From contig OY720636.1 of NCBI GenBank assembly GCA_963169105.1, positions 138,251,747 through 138,315,746 on the forward strand: 64,000 bases of DNA, given 5' to 3'. Positions 1-11,773 of the stretch are shown one piece after another (position 1 is the first letter of the stretch; each line of letters begins with the position of its first letter). A program made the position numbers and the translations under genes. The notes under the pieces were generated by a model. It had not been told where the DNA came from. It did not search any database and saw only the letters and a program-made list of their open reading frames with translations. Source of the DNA: Ceriagrion tenellum (Eukaryota; Arthropoda; Insecta; Odonata; Coenagrionidae).

Positions 1-872
1 ATAATTTTTAAACGTTTTATAAATTAGGAAGTTTAATATCGAATGAAGTAAAAATATTGGTAGGTTATGTATCATTTAACGAAGATATTTTGGCTTAAGA
101 CTGATGAAAATTAAACGCTGAAATATATTACCTTAATTACATTGCGATGGCATCTCTTCAAATTTCTTTTTTTATTCTGAATTCCGCCTAAGGTAGTCCG
201 AGCGAGGTAGTTCTTTAGTCATAATAGAGACCATATTCGAATTATATGTTTTAATTTATCCAGCTGTGCGACACATCAATAAAATATTGCATTATTAATG
301 GTGCAATAATATATTTTTATATGACAGAAATTGTAAGTAATTAAATGAAAATATCTAAATTAGTCTTTAACTTGACTCATTTTTTTCGCGCGGCGCGGGC
401 GGTTTGAAACTCCTTCAAACGGAAGGTTTTTTGTGACACCCAAGAACCTACTGCGGAGACAATATGATTAATTTTCACATACAGTTGAGAAAACATACAC
501 ACTACATGCTGTTAGTTTTTTGACCACATCTAAGTGCTAGAAATACGTCATTTTATAAATTATGTCCCTCTGGAGTGCATACACGTACCATTTCCCATGT
601 GAAAAGGCTGGTATTTTTTTAGCAAATATCTCCGATAGTTATATGGTAAGGGATTAAATTTTTAGTATAATTAGAAGGGTGAGATATGTTTCTCTAAAAT
701 GAGACCAAATGCATTGATCTCTAAGTAAAATGATATATTTCTCAAACTCTCCTAAAGATATCGTTCAAAATTGTATATAACATGAACTGCATATCAAGAC
801 TTCATGTATATTTTTTCAGCTTAAATCATCGGTAACATATCACGAGTATTTATGCTTTAATAGCTGACTAGG
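1..872. other. AT-rich spacer, nothing recognised
   Basis: AT-rich sequence with stop codons in all frames at short intervals. I see no coding, RNA or repeat signature apart from a short GC-rich patch near 385-405. Confidence 0.5.
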
Positions 873-1135
873 ACAGTGGGCGTTTAGAGCTATAAACGGT
901 TGGATGAAAGTAGGAAGGAAGGCGCTCGTAGCTTCAGAGGTAGGGGCTGGACCCGGGTGTTCGAAGGCAGGCCTGTGGAAGCGTTCCTGGATGGACGCGG
1001 AAAGTAGGAAGGAAGTTATGCCGCTTGTTAGTTTATCAGCTTTTTTCCACGGTAGAAAACACCAACTTCCAGTCACAATAATTTGGAATGTAATGCTGAA
1101 GGAATAAGCGCGAATGTGAGCCCACCGTAGTGACC
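873..1135 (+). repeat. Diverged duplicate, copy A
   Basis: This segment begins with CAGTGGGCGTTTAGAGCT and ends with GCGCGAATGTGAGCCCAC. The same start, middle and end recur in order at 1889-2172. Shared blocks include the stretch around TTCAGAGGTAGGGGCTGGAC, GGCAGGCCTGTGGAAGCG, and ACTTCCAGTCACAATAAT. Between the blocks each copy has its own unrelated insert; here the insert lies at about 990-1060. No transposon ends or coding domain are visible. The short ORFs in this segment (for example 904-1107) follow the repeat and look incidental. Confidence 0.8.
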
Positions 1136-1888
1136 GACTTCCGGTATTCTTTGGAGGACAGCGACATATTATGATGAATGTGGCAACGTTGCCAAGGGAG
1201 GCCTGCTCTTTGCCTGTTTTACCAAATATATTTTTCAATATATATCTTCATGAGACATCAAATATACATTGTTAATCTTTTTAAGCCTAAAGATAATTAT
1301 TCCCATTCCCTCAGTTCGTTAATAATCATGATGTCAAATCCTGCAGGATCGCAACGGAGGCTGGATTCAGTATATTTACCGGTTTTCGTGGCGTGGTTAA
1401 AGCATGGTTTTAACGATTTGTTTATCCGAAAGAGTATTTAAATGGACTTTAAAAATATACAAGGAGACATGAAGTCAAAATTTACTCGTTACAGAAAATA
1501 TTGTTCATCATAAGAAAACAGTTTTTCGAAGCGCAGGTTTCTCCTGGATAGATATTTTCTGCGATGACTGCAACCAAAATGTGATGAATTCCTTGAAGTT
1601 GCACTTCAATAGGCTAATGAGAAAATTAAAATAATTTTCATTAAAAACATATTCTTGGGATATTCTGCATATTTTGTATCATAATTTTGGTTTTCGATAG
1701 CTAACAATTGCGATCAACGAAAGCAGGTTTTTTCATAGGTAATTAACGAAATAATTGAACATAAGGATTCGTTTTGCCCCCGCTATCGCGGTGAAACCGC
1801 CTTGAGTGCCTGGCATCATTAAAATAAAAGAAACACGTGGGGTGAGAATTATTTATTGTCATCCCTTTTTTTTTTATTCCTGGAATCC
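1136..1888. other. AT-rich spacer between the two duplicates
   Basis: Unique-looking AT-rich sequence separating copies A and B of the duplicate. No recognisable gene. Confidence 0.4.
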
Positions 1889-2172
1889 CAGTGGGCGTTT
1901 AGAGCTGTAAATGGTTGGACGAAGGTTGGAAGGAAGGCGCTCTTAGCTTCAGAGGTAGGGGCTGGACCGGGGTGTTCACCTGGAATCCACATTTATTCCC
2001 AAGGCCACTGCGCTACAAATGCAGACGCGGTCAGGTGACCACCCACCGCCAACTAATTCTCCTTGATCTTGTTCTTTTCGAGAGGCAGGCCTGTGGAAGC
2101 GATCCTGAACTTCCAGTCACAATAATTTTAACGGTAATGCTGAAGGAATAGGCGCGAATGTGAGCCCACTGT
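1889..2172 (+). repeat. Diverged duplicate, copy B
   Basis: Second copy of the segment at 873-1135, in the same orientation about 1 kb downstream. It matches over the first ~90 bp, then carries a private insert at about 1977-2085 before returning to the shared GGCAGGCCTGTGGAAGCG block. The insert reads on the minus strand as a faintly tRNA-like piece (TAGCGCAGTGGCC followed by a degenerate B-box-like stretch). This suggests a SINE fragment landed in copy B, but that reading is weak. Confidence 0.8.
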
Positions 2173-2769
2173 ACTTGTAATTCCGTGGTAGAAAATATCT
2201 CAAATTAATTTATAGATTCATAAATACCCACCACCCCATTCACACTCGGTATTTGCAATGTAAGAGCAATTTTTATCATACTTGCTGAGAAAATGCTATA
2301 TAGCGTAGGAGTTTTTCGTATGCTAAATGGTCAATAACGTACTGCGTATGTTATTTCTAGTAACACCCACAACTGCGCGTGTTCATAGAAAAAACGCACT
2401 CTCAATCGTATCTATTTCCTTAAGTTTGGTGGATACCTAGGCAATGTTATATTCGTAAACAAGGTATTCATTATTATTAATGGAGAAATTTCTGTCAGAT
2501 TGCTCTTTACTCATTAAAAGTGTATGTAGATAAAAAAAGAATTATGGAATTAGGAAATTTCATTGTTATTACCGTTGAATGAATTGCATGAATTACTGCT
2601 ATTTACAGATATTTTTGTAAAAGTTTTACTTTAAATTTAGGAGTTGAAATGTAAAAAGAATGTGATAGAATATAATAATTTACAAACGCTTATGATTTGA
2701 AATAGTGTCTACAACTCGTGCGATACAGTTGCGAAGAGGATTTATGGGGCGATTGATCGCACCTGCTTC

Positions 2770-2779
2770 GCGCATGCGC
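2770..2779. promoter_or_regulatory. NRF1-type palindrome GCGCATGCGC
   Basis: A perfect 10 bp palindrome identical to the consensus bound by the NRF1/Erect-wing family, in a small CpG-containing patch (about 2740-2810) within AT-rich DNA. No transcript start or gene is evident beside it, so function is only possible. Surrounding 2173-3100 is otherwise unremarkable. Confidence 0.25.
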
Positions 2780-3104
2780 ACATGGTACGCCAGTGCGCAG
2801 CAATACTGCATTCGTTACACAGTTTACAATAATTATTGCTGCAAAGCGTAAATAAGTGTCATCTTTCAAATAATTTCTTCCATAATACCAAGCCATTGAA
2901 AACCATGTTTCTCCTATTTAGAGTTTCTCCTGCCGTGTTAACCTATGATTTTTGTGACTGCTCCACTCACGCCGTTCACTCTGCCATCGTATGCCTGTTT
3001 AGCCATGAAACCCTTTCCCATTTTCTTGACATAGCCGTAAAATGTTTAACTACCCAGAGCATTTTGTCTGTTGGTTATTTTGAGAGGTGACTGACAGTTT
3101 AGGT

Positions 3105-3405
3105 CATTTTTGCCATTGGGGTTGGTTGGCTTTAAGAAAATTAAGAGAATGAAGAATAGGTAAAGAGAAACCTAGCTTCGACCTAAGTCTACCTCTAACG
3201 GAAGTGGTTTAGAATTCCACGGTGTAGTGTTCTCTCATGCTCTCCACTATGCACATAAGTAGGGTACATTGTGGAGAGAAAGAGATTAGAGGAATCAAGA
3301 TTTTCTCTGAAAATGTCCACTACCGCTGGAATTTGAACCCGGACCTTCGGTGTGCGAAGCTAGTACTTTAGCTCATATATCAACCAAATCCCATCGTCGC
3401 CTGGA
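3105..3405 (-). mobile_element. tRNA-derived SINE-like element
   Basis: On the minus strand a tRNA-like head is visible. An A-box-like TGGTTGATATATGAG lies at 3372-3386, followed by a good B box, GGGTTCAAATTCC, at 3328-3340, at roughly the normal internal-promoter spacing. The body downstream (toward 3105) contains a 12 bp stem with one mismatch, CTCTCCACTATG at 3240-3251 pairing with 3267-3278. This is the layout of a Pol III-transcribed SINE. No clear poly(A) tail or target duplication was found, so the ends are approximate. Confidence 0.55.
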
Positions 3406-3599
3406 CAACTGATATGCATGCATAGGTTTAGAAATTCCTTATTTTCTTTTGACAGTTTGGAATAATATTTATTGAATTAAACAACTGTTGTTGGTAGATT
3501 CAAATGGAAAGTTTACCCGTATGGAAAAATGTTACCACGGCAGTGTTATCAATGTGTTCGCATTACTGGCTCTTATTCCTGTAGTAGAATTCCAATGTT

Positions 3600-3860
3600 G
3601 GAAACTTGATGTGAGGAGAAGGTCGGAGGGGTTGGTAAAAGCGGAAAAAAGTGTGGTGAAGGGACTTGACGATTTATGTGGCGTTGGAATACCTGGGCTA
3701 AGGGATGGAGGGTAAGAGGGAAGGTGACTCGGGAGTTATTTTGTCACTAATGGCCTAATAGTGAGCCCTCTGGGAGTAGGAAGTAGTGGGAGTTGTGATG
3801 GAGAGCGAAGGAGAAGGTGGGTAGGCAGTTGGACCGGAGATGCATTTTTTGCTGTGGCCA
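3600..3860 (+). other. Purine-rich island
   Basis: Plus strand is strongly G/A-rich, with repeated GGAG, GAAGG and GTGGG words, and contrasts with the AT-rich flanks. The ORFs across it (3488-3715, 3761-3991) owe their length to low stop density in purine tracts. Confidence 0.5.
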
Positions 3861-6240
3861 CACCTGAGAATCAAATGGGTTTCAGGCTAAAAAGTCAGTC
3901 AATTTCGTTTTTTAAAACGGGATTTATATCAAGAGCTAAATTCATACAGCTAAAGGATTACGCGGGACTCGCTCTTACTGGCATACATTAAATCATCACA
4001 TCTATGGCAAATGTTATTTTCCGTGACGCAGGACTTTCACTGCTATTGCAAACTTTAATCAAACCCGAGATAGAAATGTGAAAAACATTTCAAAAGGGTG
4101 TGAAATCGAATAAGTCTCTTATATTGAGTGCAAATTTTATTACTCTTTCGTGTTTATAGACATTTAGTATATTCATTTCAGATTAAGGAACCGTTTTCCG
4201 TTTAAATACTAGCATACGTGATACCATCATGCATGAGTAATTAATTTTGTACCTATATTAAAGCCTTTGTTATACTTTTTCTCCAGTGTGAAAAATTGAA
4301 TGGCATTGGCTTTAAAAGTATCCAATGTTATCATTTAGAAAGTAAGAAATTGTATTTTTTCAGTTAATTTTGCTTAAAGCTTATCCGAGCATTTTCAACA
4401 CGGAAATGAAATAAGGCTCTAATGTAGCCATTTTATTGCAAATAAAAATTCGTTTTGTTTTCATTTACTAGCTACAAAAATTTCGTATTACAATTTATTT
4501 CCATTTCCTATCCGCAAAATCATAATTTGCATGTATCTGGTACGTTAATACGTTTTCTGAATAATGGTATTTCTGTAATTCGTCATTTAAATATTAAGCC
4601 TCATGTAATTCTCCGCAGTAGTTTTAAAATATTTGTGATCGCTTTATTATGAATTTTTAATTCATGAAAACTCACGTAGTGTTACATATTTAACAGCTAA
4701 ACCATAGAGTTGTGATATAACTTGTGGAGACTGACGAAATGTTACCTGGAGTTTAAATATTTCCGTTTAAATAATATTTTTAAAGGACCCGTAACTTAAT
4801 GATGGAGTTATATTTGGTGTGCAATCAAATCCTTTGTGTTTAATAGTTTTAAACATAACATAACATGACAAATGCTGCAAAGGAAAAAGATCACTCTCCA
4901 TATGTAAATATAAATAAATAATAAAACCTTCTCTACAAAAACCCTCGACTGAGAGTCAGAAATTGATTATCTCTCAATCTCTGCATTTGCTTCCAGAGTT
5001 GGCCAAATACTCGACGTTGGTGTCATGGATATGTATTTCAAAATTGTTATTTTGAAAATCCTTTTATTCGATGCATTCCATTCTCCCTGCATCCTTCGGA
5101 CTCCTCCATCCTCCTAATTCTACCAGTTTCCAGAGTCAAAAGGCAGAGCGGCATAAAAAACTTTTACCACAATGAAATTATAGCTATACAATAAGAGATG
5201 TATGGAAGGAAGTATTAAATAAATCCAACTCTAATTACTATGCATATAACGAATGCATCGAAGATGTTGATATTCATTAAGACTTAACTGAAGGTTTCAA
5301 TATTAAATTCTAGTGGAAATATTTATCTCTAATTGTATTTGTTTGTGATTGAGTATATATGATTGTTTTATTTTTTGAAACACATTTTATTGTCAAGTTG
5401 ATCTCGGCCAGTTGGTATTAGGTTATTGTATGTTACGTACATAATTTAATAATGATATATTTTCCCTGAAAGGTGTTTTAGAAACTCTTTGCAAAAACGA
5501 ATTTCTCCTTTTGACTAAGCCTTAGATTGCATGGTAATGCAGAAATTCAATTTTTATCAGAAAATGATGAGGAAATGTTTATAACAGCTATTTATTATTT
5601 TTATTTCGTTATAACTTTTAATGAATACATTATTCACTCTGTTTAATTTACCGATCTATAGAATAAAACGCGTGTGGTGAACAATAAAAGATGGACAATT
5701 AATGAATTTTTAAAATATAAAATGAAAATTACCAAATATGAGACCTTTCTTAAACTTGTTTCTCAATCAAATATATCATGTCAAATTTTTTCATTTAATT
5801 TGTAAAAGCCGTTTTGAAAAAAACATCGAATGAGACACAGCACATTTAATAGAACAGTGACAGATTTATCGTCTATTGCATTTTGCTATCGATTTCACTA
5901 TTTATGATTTTGAACACTTTTCGTTATTTTTCCAATCAAATTCTATTTTTATACGTCTTTGGCTATTTTTGGATGTAAATAATATTTAAACAAACTTTTG
6001 TTGCCTCAAAAGTAATCGTAATCATATTCATTCCAAAATTTGTGTTTTTATATATTCATTTCCATTTTATTCGAATGTATCGTATTGAATATAAACTAAT
6101 GATAAAAATATTTGAACAAGTCAGTGCCCTTTTGGAGTTAACTCTGTTTGGAGGCTGAGAGTTTCCCCAGGCATTTCTTTTTTATTTCTATCTCGGATAT
6201 TTTGAATAATTTTGTAAATGTCTCATATTTTGTTGCACCG
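3861..6240. other. AT-rich spacer, nothing recognised
   Basis: More than 2 kb of AT-rich sequence without a recognisable gene, repeat or structural RNA. Only short ORFs occur (for example 4455-4652) and they resemble no known family. Confidence 0.5.
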
Positions 6241-6244
6241 GATG

Positions 6245-6500
6245 ATATCTGAGTATTGGCTCGAGGGTGGAGAAAGGCAGCATTAAAAGAAGCACTTTTC
6301 CCAAGAAGTGTGGTGGTTAGGCGCTACAGAGAATACTCAGGGGAGATTTTGGCGGAGGGAGAGTTGACACTACATGGGAAGATAGATTGATGAGATAGGA
6401 GTGTTGAGGTGCCGGGGCGAAAGGAGGAGCTTAGTCGTGGAAACGGGAAAAAAGAAACAGAGGGGTAAATCTGCGAGGAGAGAGGCGTGAAATCAGGAGG
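6245..6500 (+). other. Purine-rich island
   Basis: Plus strand dominated by G and A (GGAG, GAGG, GGGA words). The minus-strand ORF at 6324-6539 is rich in Pro, Ser and Phe simply because it reads the pyrimidine strand. Confidence 0.5.
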
Positions 6501-8439
6501 GTTGGGAGTAGAATAAACGAGCGCTAGAATCGAGACCAAAGACTATGGCTGCACTACGCTATGGCTGACATGAGGTATGCTAAGTTTAGTGGAAGGAAAC
6601 TTCCTTCTTGTACCCGATTGCTGATTCAACCCTTTGTACTGAAAGTGGAAAAACAGTACGAGGCGCCAGTGGTGAAGCTTTTCCGAATAACCCTACAAGC
6701 CTTGGTGTATGAAATGAAGTAGTAATAATCATATCATAATTTTTCCCTTCAGATGCCCTGACACCTAGTTGTACGATTATAACCTGCGATTATACGCTAG
6801 TATTAATAAATATATATGTTCCATTGTGGTATTAAAAACATTTTGAACTCAACATATTATTTTGTCTTTTCTGTGGTCAAGATATTTTCCAGATTAAAAT
6901 TGGATGGAAAATCCTGATGGTCATTTATTCCTCGTAATTTTCGCCATCTCACACTACCCGTAGTTAGCCACTCCCGCTTACTACGTTCACCAATTATATT
7001 CCCAATGATTGTTCTCTGGTCATATAAACACTTTTCCAATACCACTTTGTAAATTGTGCTCGATAATGAGGGATCAAAAGTAAGCATTAAATTCCAATAA
7101 TGAACAAAGGTTTTCTAATCAGTCTAGTTATTTTATAGACCACTCTTTTAATTAGAATATTAATTTTTTTGCAGGTAAGAAACTTGGAAGATACTCTAAG
7201 CCTGAAAAGTGTGGGATAAGGGCAGTCTACCAAGCTCAACTTGGTTGCGTAAATAAGGTAATAAATAGCTATTAAGGAAAATTCAAGGACTTGAAATCTA
7301 CTCAAAATGGATTGATTTCAGGACTATACTGAAGCGAAAGTGAACATTCAAGTCACTAGCTGTTGGGTATTCATGGCTACTTTAATTTCCACGTTGATAA
7401 TTTTAGTATATATTACAATATATCCTTTATCAGATCAATCAGATTTTAAATCAAATCATGAATAAATTATTTCATACAGAATACTCGAGAAAAAATAGAA
7501 GTCATTGTTAATGAAATTTATTTTTTTAAATTTATTCGAAAGATTACAAGTAAGTGACTCGGCTGTAGACGAAGATAAATGAAAAGAAAGTCAGTCGTAA
7601 AAATCAACAATTTGAATGTAAAAATTGAGATATAATGCCTCCAATTTTTACCAAGCAACTCACAAGCAGTTAAATTGCCATTTAACAATGCATTGGGTTA
7701 GAGAAAATTGGCTTACGTAGTTGTACACTTCAGCAATTTCTCATTTGCTGGCTTTTTTATATATTTTTCTTCTCTAAAACTAGATACGAATGACAAATAA
7801 TAATAATATTCTGCCTTTACTTAAAATAGCCAAGCCATTATATTGGGAGAATTTTTCCGAATTTAGTAAAGATAACTCTGGATAATGTAATTTTTTAAAG
7901 TGGTTTTTTATCATGTGTTTCCTGAACTATACCTTTTTCTTGGTTTATGCAAAGCTATTGCCTGTTTTCCTCTGATATTCCGAGAATATGAAGAGATAAA
8001 CAGAGCATCATTAACTTACAAAAAGAGTTCTGTCGGCCTGAATTTAATGAAAAATTTAGCAAAAATGAATCGTTGGCAAGCAAAACCAGCTTCATTCATT
8101 GACTGAATGTTGTTATTAACATGTTTAAAACGTCTTTTAAATAAATTTTTTGATCCACGCTCTCTTCAAGCCATATTAAATACTTTTTCCGCCTTTAGAG
8201 GTAATAATTTTACAAAATAATAATATTTTCAAATAGTTGCATTGTTATTTCTACGTAGACCATGTATTTTAAACTCCTTGGCATAGAATAGCTGCTAGAG
8301 GCATCATTTGAAGCAAAAGGACTCATGTGATCATGAAATGGTCCTATCTTGAATGATATCAAAGTTTCATGAAGAGTGAGGAGATGGAATGATTATAACT
8401 GTATGTCTTTATGTGTTCCTAGTCGGACCAATGCATCGG
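6501..8439. other. AT-rich spacer, nothing recognised
   Basis: Three short ORFs (6857-7087 and 7087-7305 minus, 7900-8106 plus) show no domain I recognise and no codon-use signal. Otherwise featureless. Confidence 0.45.
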
Positions 8440-9290
8440 CCATGGTTTGGCTGACTGGGGAGAGAGAAAGATGCATTGCGGTGTCATGCAGATGAGAAAG
8501 CAGTGGAATAAACGGTCACGGGTGGAAGGCGAAGAAGTAGCTCACTCAGAGGAAGACAAGGATTATGAAAGAGCAAAGGGAAGAGAAGACAATGAAACGG
8601 CAATGTGGGAGAGTAAGGGAGAGGAATGCGAGGGAGAGAGAAGGAAGAGGAAGGAGACAGAGAATAGAAGGGGGGATGAAATGACAAGGGAGGGGGGCGG
8701 AGAGAAGAGAGGGGTGTTGCGCGTGATGACGAAAGGTCCTGTGTCGGATGCTTGAAGACTTTAGTAGAAGAACTTGGCTGTAAACAACTTTCGGAGACTT
8801 GAATTGAGGAGCGCTCGGGGGAGAGGTGGGAGGAGGGCGGTGTGGTGAGAGTGGGTGGGGTTTATGGGGAATGCAGTAGGAAGAGAGAAGGGGGTGAAAG
8901 GGGTGAGGAGGCGGAGGGTGAACGCGGGGAGAAGGGGTCTAAGGAAACAGTTGGCTGAGGAAGAAGAAGGAGGTATGGAGTGGGTAAGAAGACGGAGGAA
9001 GGCAGAAGAACAAAGAGGTTGAGACGGAGGGATTGTTCGTGGTTAGGGACGAAACGTAAAAGGACCGTGGGAGAGGGGAGGGGGGTGGGGGATGAGAAGG
9101 ACTGTGCCTGAGGGGGGTTTGGGGAGGGAAATTACTCGTCGTCGGCAGTGTGCTAAAGATGACAGGAGAGGAAGAAGAGGCGCAGCCAAGGAGAGAGGCG
9201 GAGAGTAAATGACAGATGAGTGGAGGCTGTGAGGGAAGGTTACGGGAGGGAGGCGGTGGGACGAGGGGAGAGGGACGGGGAGGGCAAGGC
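8440..9290 (+). other. Large polypurine island (~850 bp)
   Basis: The plus strand is almost entirely G and A over about 850 bp, made of imperfect GGAGAG, GAAGAG and GGGTGG words. ORFs on both strands arise from this composition: a Glu/Lys/Arg-rich 102-codon frame on plus, and Pro/Ser-rich frames at 8939-9292 and 9043-9294 on minus. None has a recognisable fold or signal. Mirror-symmetric polypurine stretches of this kind can form triplex DNA (established for such sequences, inferred here). It is the longest of a recurrent class in this window. Confidence 0.7.
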
Positions 9291-11009
9291 ACATTCCCTT
9301 TCTGAATATGTCGCCGCGACCTTTATTAGCCGGATGCCCTTATGGCGCACAGTAACAATGCGAGGCTCACCACTGGCACTTACACCTTAAAAGGAAAAGG
9401 AATCCACTTCCGGCTCTAAATTAGGTAGGCACTCTCTGCTACGCTTGGCTCACTAAAATAGTCGCTTGGAGACGATAAATCAGGAGAACGCTCTCAACTT
9501 TGCATTTTAAAAATTGCGAAAAGTCAGTAAAATCTTACACTTGATAACTTATTTGAGGTTTATTTTTTTAAGTTCTTAAAAGACTACTAGCAAATACTAT
9601 GCTTCTATTTCCTTATAATTGACTGGCATATTGCTTGAACATGACCTTGGTATATTGCCCAAGGGTATAAGCAGGAAAATTCACCGGTTATGAATGTTCA
9701 CAATGATGTTTCGAACACAATAAAACCTAAAAGCAATCATAATGACTTGTAATAAAATAAGGTCGACAAATTTTACACATATATTTACAAAGGAGTAAAC
9801 TATTGCTTAAGATTTGACCCGAAAAAAATTATTTATGAAATGATCGAGCAAAGGCTTTGGTTTTGATAATGAACTCATCAGCTAGCCTTTATTTGACCTT
9901 CTTTTCACAATTTTCCACGTCACTGGTTTTTGACTGGATCACATGGTGAATGATACTATGGAAATTAGGGTAGAGGCTCTTATTCAATCTTTCAACATCT
10001 GCCTTTTACGCTACTAGCCATCACAAGAGTCCTCGGCAGATTTTCAGATCACCAGCTATCAATAGGGGAAGAAATTGGGAAAGAGAATTTGGTGTCGGCC
10101 GAGACGGGTGTTTGTACGCTCGCATCAGAAAAAGTATATATTACGTTTTTCTAGCATGAATCCGCATGGAATGCCTTTGTATTTCTCTCCTGAAGTAAGA
10201 ATTTTTTGTTGCCACAACACGCTTCCATAGCCTCCGCTATATTTCATGTCGAGGACTTTGTCGTTGTCCAAAACTTATTTATATACTTATTTCTCTCGCA
10301 ATACTCAAAACCTTGAATACTTGTTTGCCTCGGTCATATTGATCCACTACTCCCTTCTCGCTCAGTTTTTACTTTGGCTATTCCACCTCATGTAAACCAC
10401 TAATTACCATAGTCTTCTATGAATTTCTCGGTATGTTTTTTACCATAAACTTTCCATTTATGTGTTGAAAAAAAATCAGATATTTTTTTTACCTGAAATG
10501 GCTTTAATTACGATTTATGTTTCCTCTGCAAGTCTTCGCAAACAGCAAGTAAACGAGACTAGCGTGCAGAAAAAACTGAACTGTGAATAAGTTACATGGC
10601 TAACGCCAGATAGTTTCTGCGACAAAATGCTCGGCACGAGAATATTTCAATTTTAAGGCAATGGGTAGGTAACCATTTTGTTCCATGTTGGTCAAGGTGA
10701 GGATTTTCCTTCATTTTTTTTTACATACGTGAGTACTCTAAGAGTATTGCTTCCGTGACCCAAATCCGGATTCGTTATTTTTCCACTCCTGAATGTTTTG
10801 TGCTGCGTATTTCACGTTTCCTCTCTCTGTCTCTCGAGCTCTACCTTTTCGCAGAGGAGTGATCATTAAGTTTTTATACCGTAATTAATTGCCGCGGACG
10901 TAATTCATTCCCGCGCAAATTCATCCCGCTTTCAAACAGTCTCATTATAATGCGATGAATTTAGACTCGGTCATTATGGGGAAAGACGCGAGAACAAAAA
11001 CTAGATAAT
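9291..11009. other. Spacer, nothing recognised
   Basis: Mostly AT-rich single-copy-looking DNA. I saw no coding domain, SINE box or terminal repeat. Confidence 0.4.
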
Positions 11010-11460
11010 AAACGTGGAGGTGGGTGTGCGTTGGGATGGGTTTGGTAGCCAATAGAGGGAGGGTGGATGCAAGAGAGAGAGAGAGAGAGTGGGGCGGGGG
11101 TAAGCTGCATGGTGTGGGATGATTGGCATTAAATTATTAGGGAAGATGGTATGAGAGAGATATCTTTAAAAAGAAAAGGCTGTGTAACGGTGCCGAGCGG
11201 AGCCGAGGGACGAAGCTCAGCGGAAAAAGAGGTTGAGAGTCCAGACAGATGGATTTAAGAAAAGTGCTGAATCCACGGGAAATGAAAAGTGAAACGGGGA
11301 TGAAGTGAAAAGTGAGAGGGGGATGTTAAAGTTCCCCAAAGGAACGAGGTTCGCATAAGAGTCGAGGAAAGCTTAGGAGAGACTTTGAATGGAAGGGGAA
11401 AGGGAAGGGGGAGGTATATCAGGCTATTACAGAATTATAGGACCGGAGGGAGTGGGAAGA
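11010..11460 (+). other. Purine-rich island with short (GA)n
   Basis: G/A-rich plus strand including an 18 bp GA dinucleotide run at 11072-11089 and AAAGTGAAA-like repeats near 11280-11320. No gene recognised. Confidence 0.5.
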
Positions 11461-11479
11461 AAGAAGATTAAATTAACTA

Positions 11480-11773
11480 TGCCCGGCGAGATGTGGTGGA
11501 ACAGCATTTTCAAAAAAAAATCATAAGATAAGCTGTGTCCACTCTATTTACATAAACGACACAATTTTCTCCGCACTACTTAGCCATCATCAGGTTGACT
11601 GTGCACGTGTCGTAGATGTCATTGAAGTAGACAGGACTCTTTCTATTGAATTTCAGAGAGGAGATTCAAGGCACGAGTGGAGGCTGGTAATGCATGCATC
11701 TGAAGACGCAATAGCTACACAAGTCAAGAGATGGCTTACGGTAGGAGTACATGGAAAAAAGAAAAAAAATTAG
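11480..11773 (+). CDS. Unassigned 97-codon ORF
   Basis: An open frame runs from ATG at 11480 to TAG at 11771; I stepped it codon by codon and found no internal stop. The product starts MPGEMWWNSIFKK and includes RGDSRHEWRLVMHASEDA before a lysine-rich end. No signal peptide, membrane segment or family is recognised. The mixed, non-repetitive composition of residues 40-85 looks more protein-like than most frames here. Against it being a gene: the frame spans a CCATCATCAGG motif (11584-11594) of the kind found in dispersed arthropod repeats, there is no flanking gene structure, and a lone ATG in intergenic DNA is weak evidence. It could be a transposon or exon fragment. Confidence 0.25.
   Translation, partial: CPARCGGTAFSKKNHKISCVHSIYINDTIFSALLSHHQVDCARVVDVIEVDRTLSIEFQRGDSRHEWRLVMHASEDAIATQVKRWLTVGVHGKKKKN

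Noticed and set aside
8447..8755. 102-codon charged ORF (Glu/Lys/Arg-rich)
   Set aside because: It looks like a coiled coil but is the direct translation of GA-rich low-complexity DNA, with antisense frames also open.
11072..11089. GA run as a GAGA-factor regulatory element
   Set aside because: It sits in a purine island with no gene beside it; a simple repeat is sufficient explanation.
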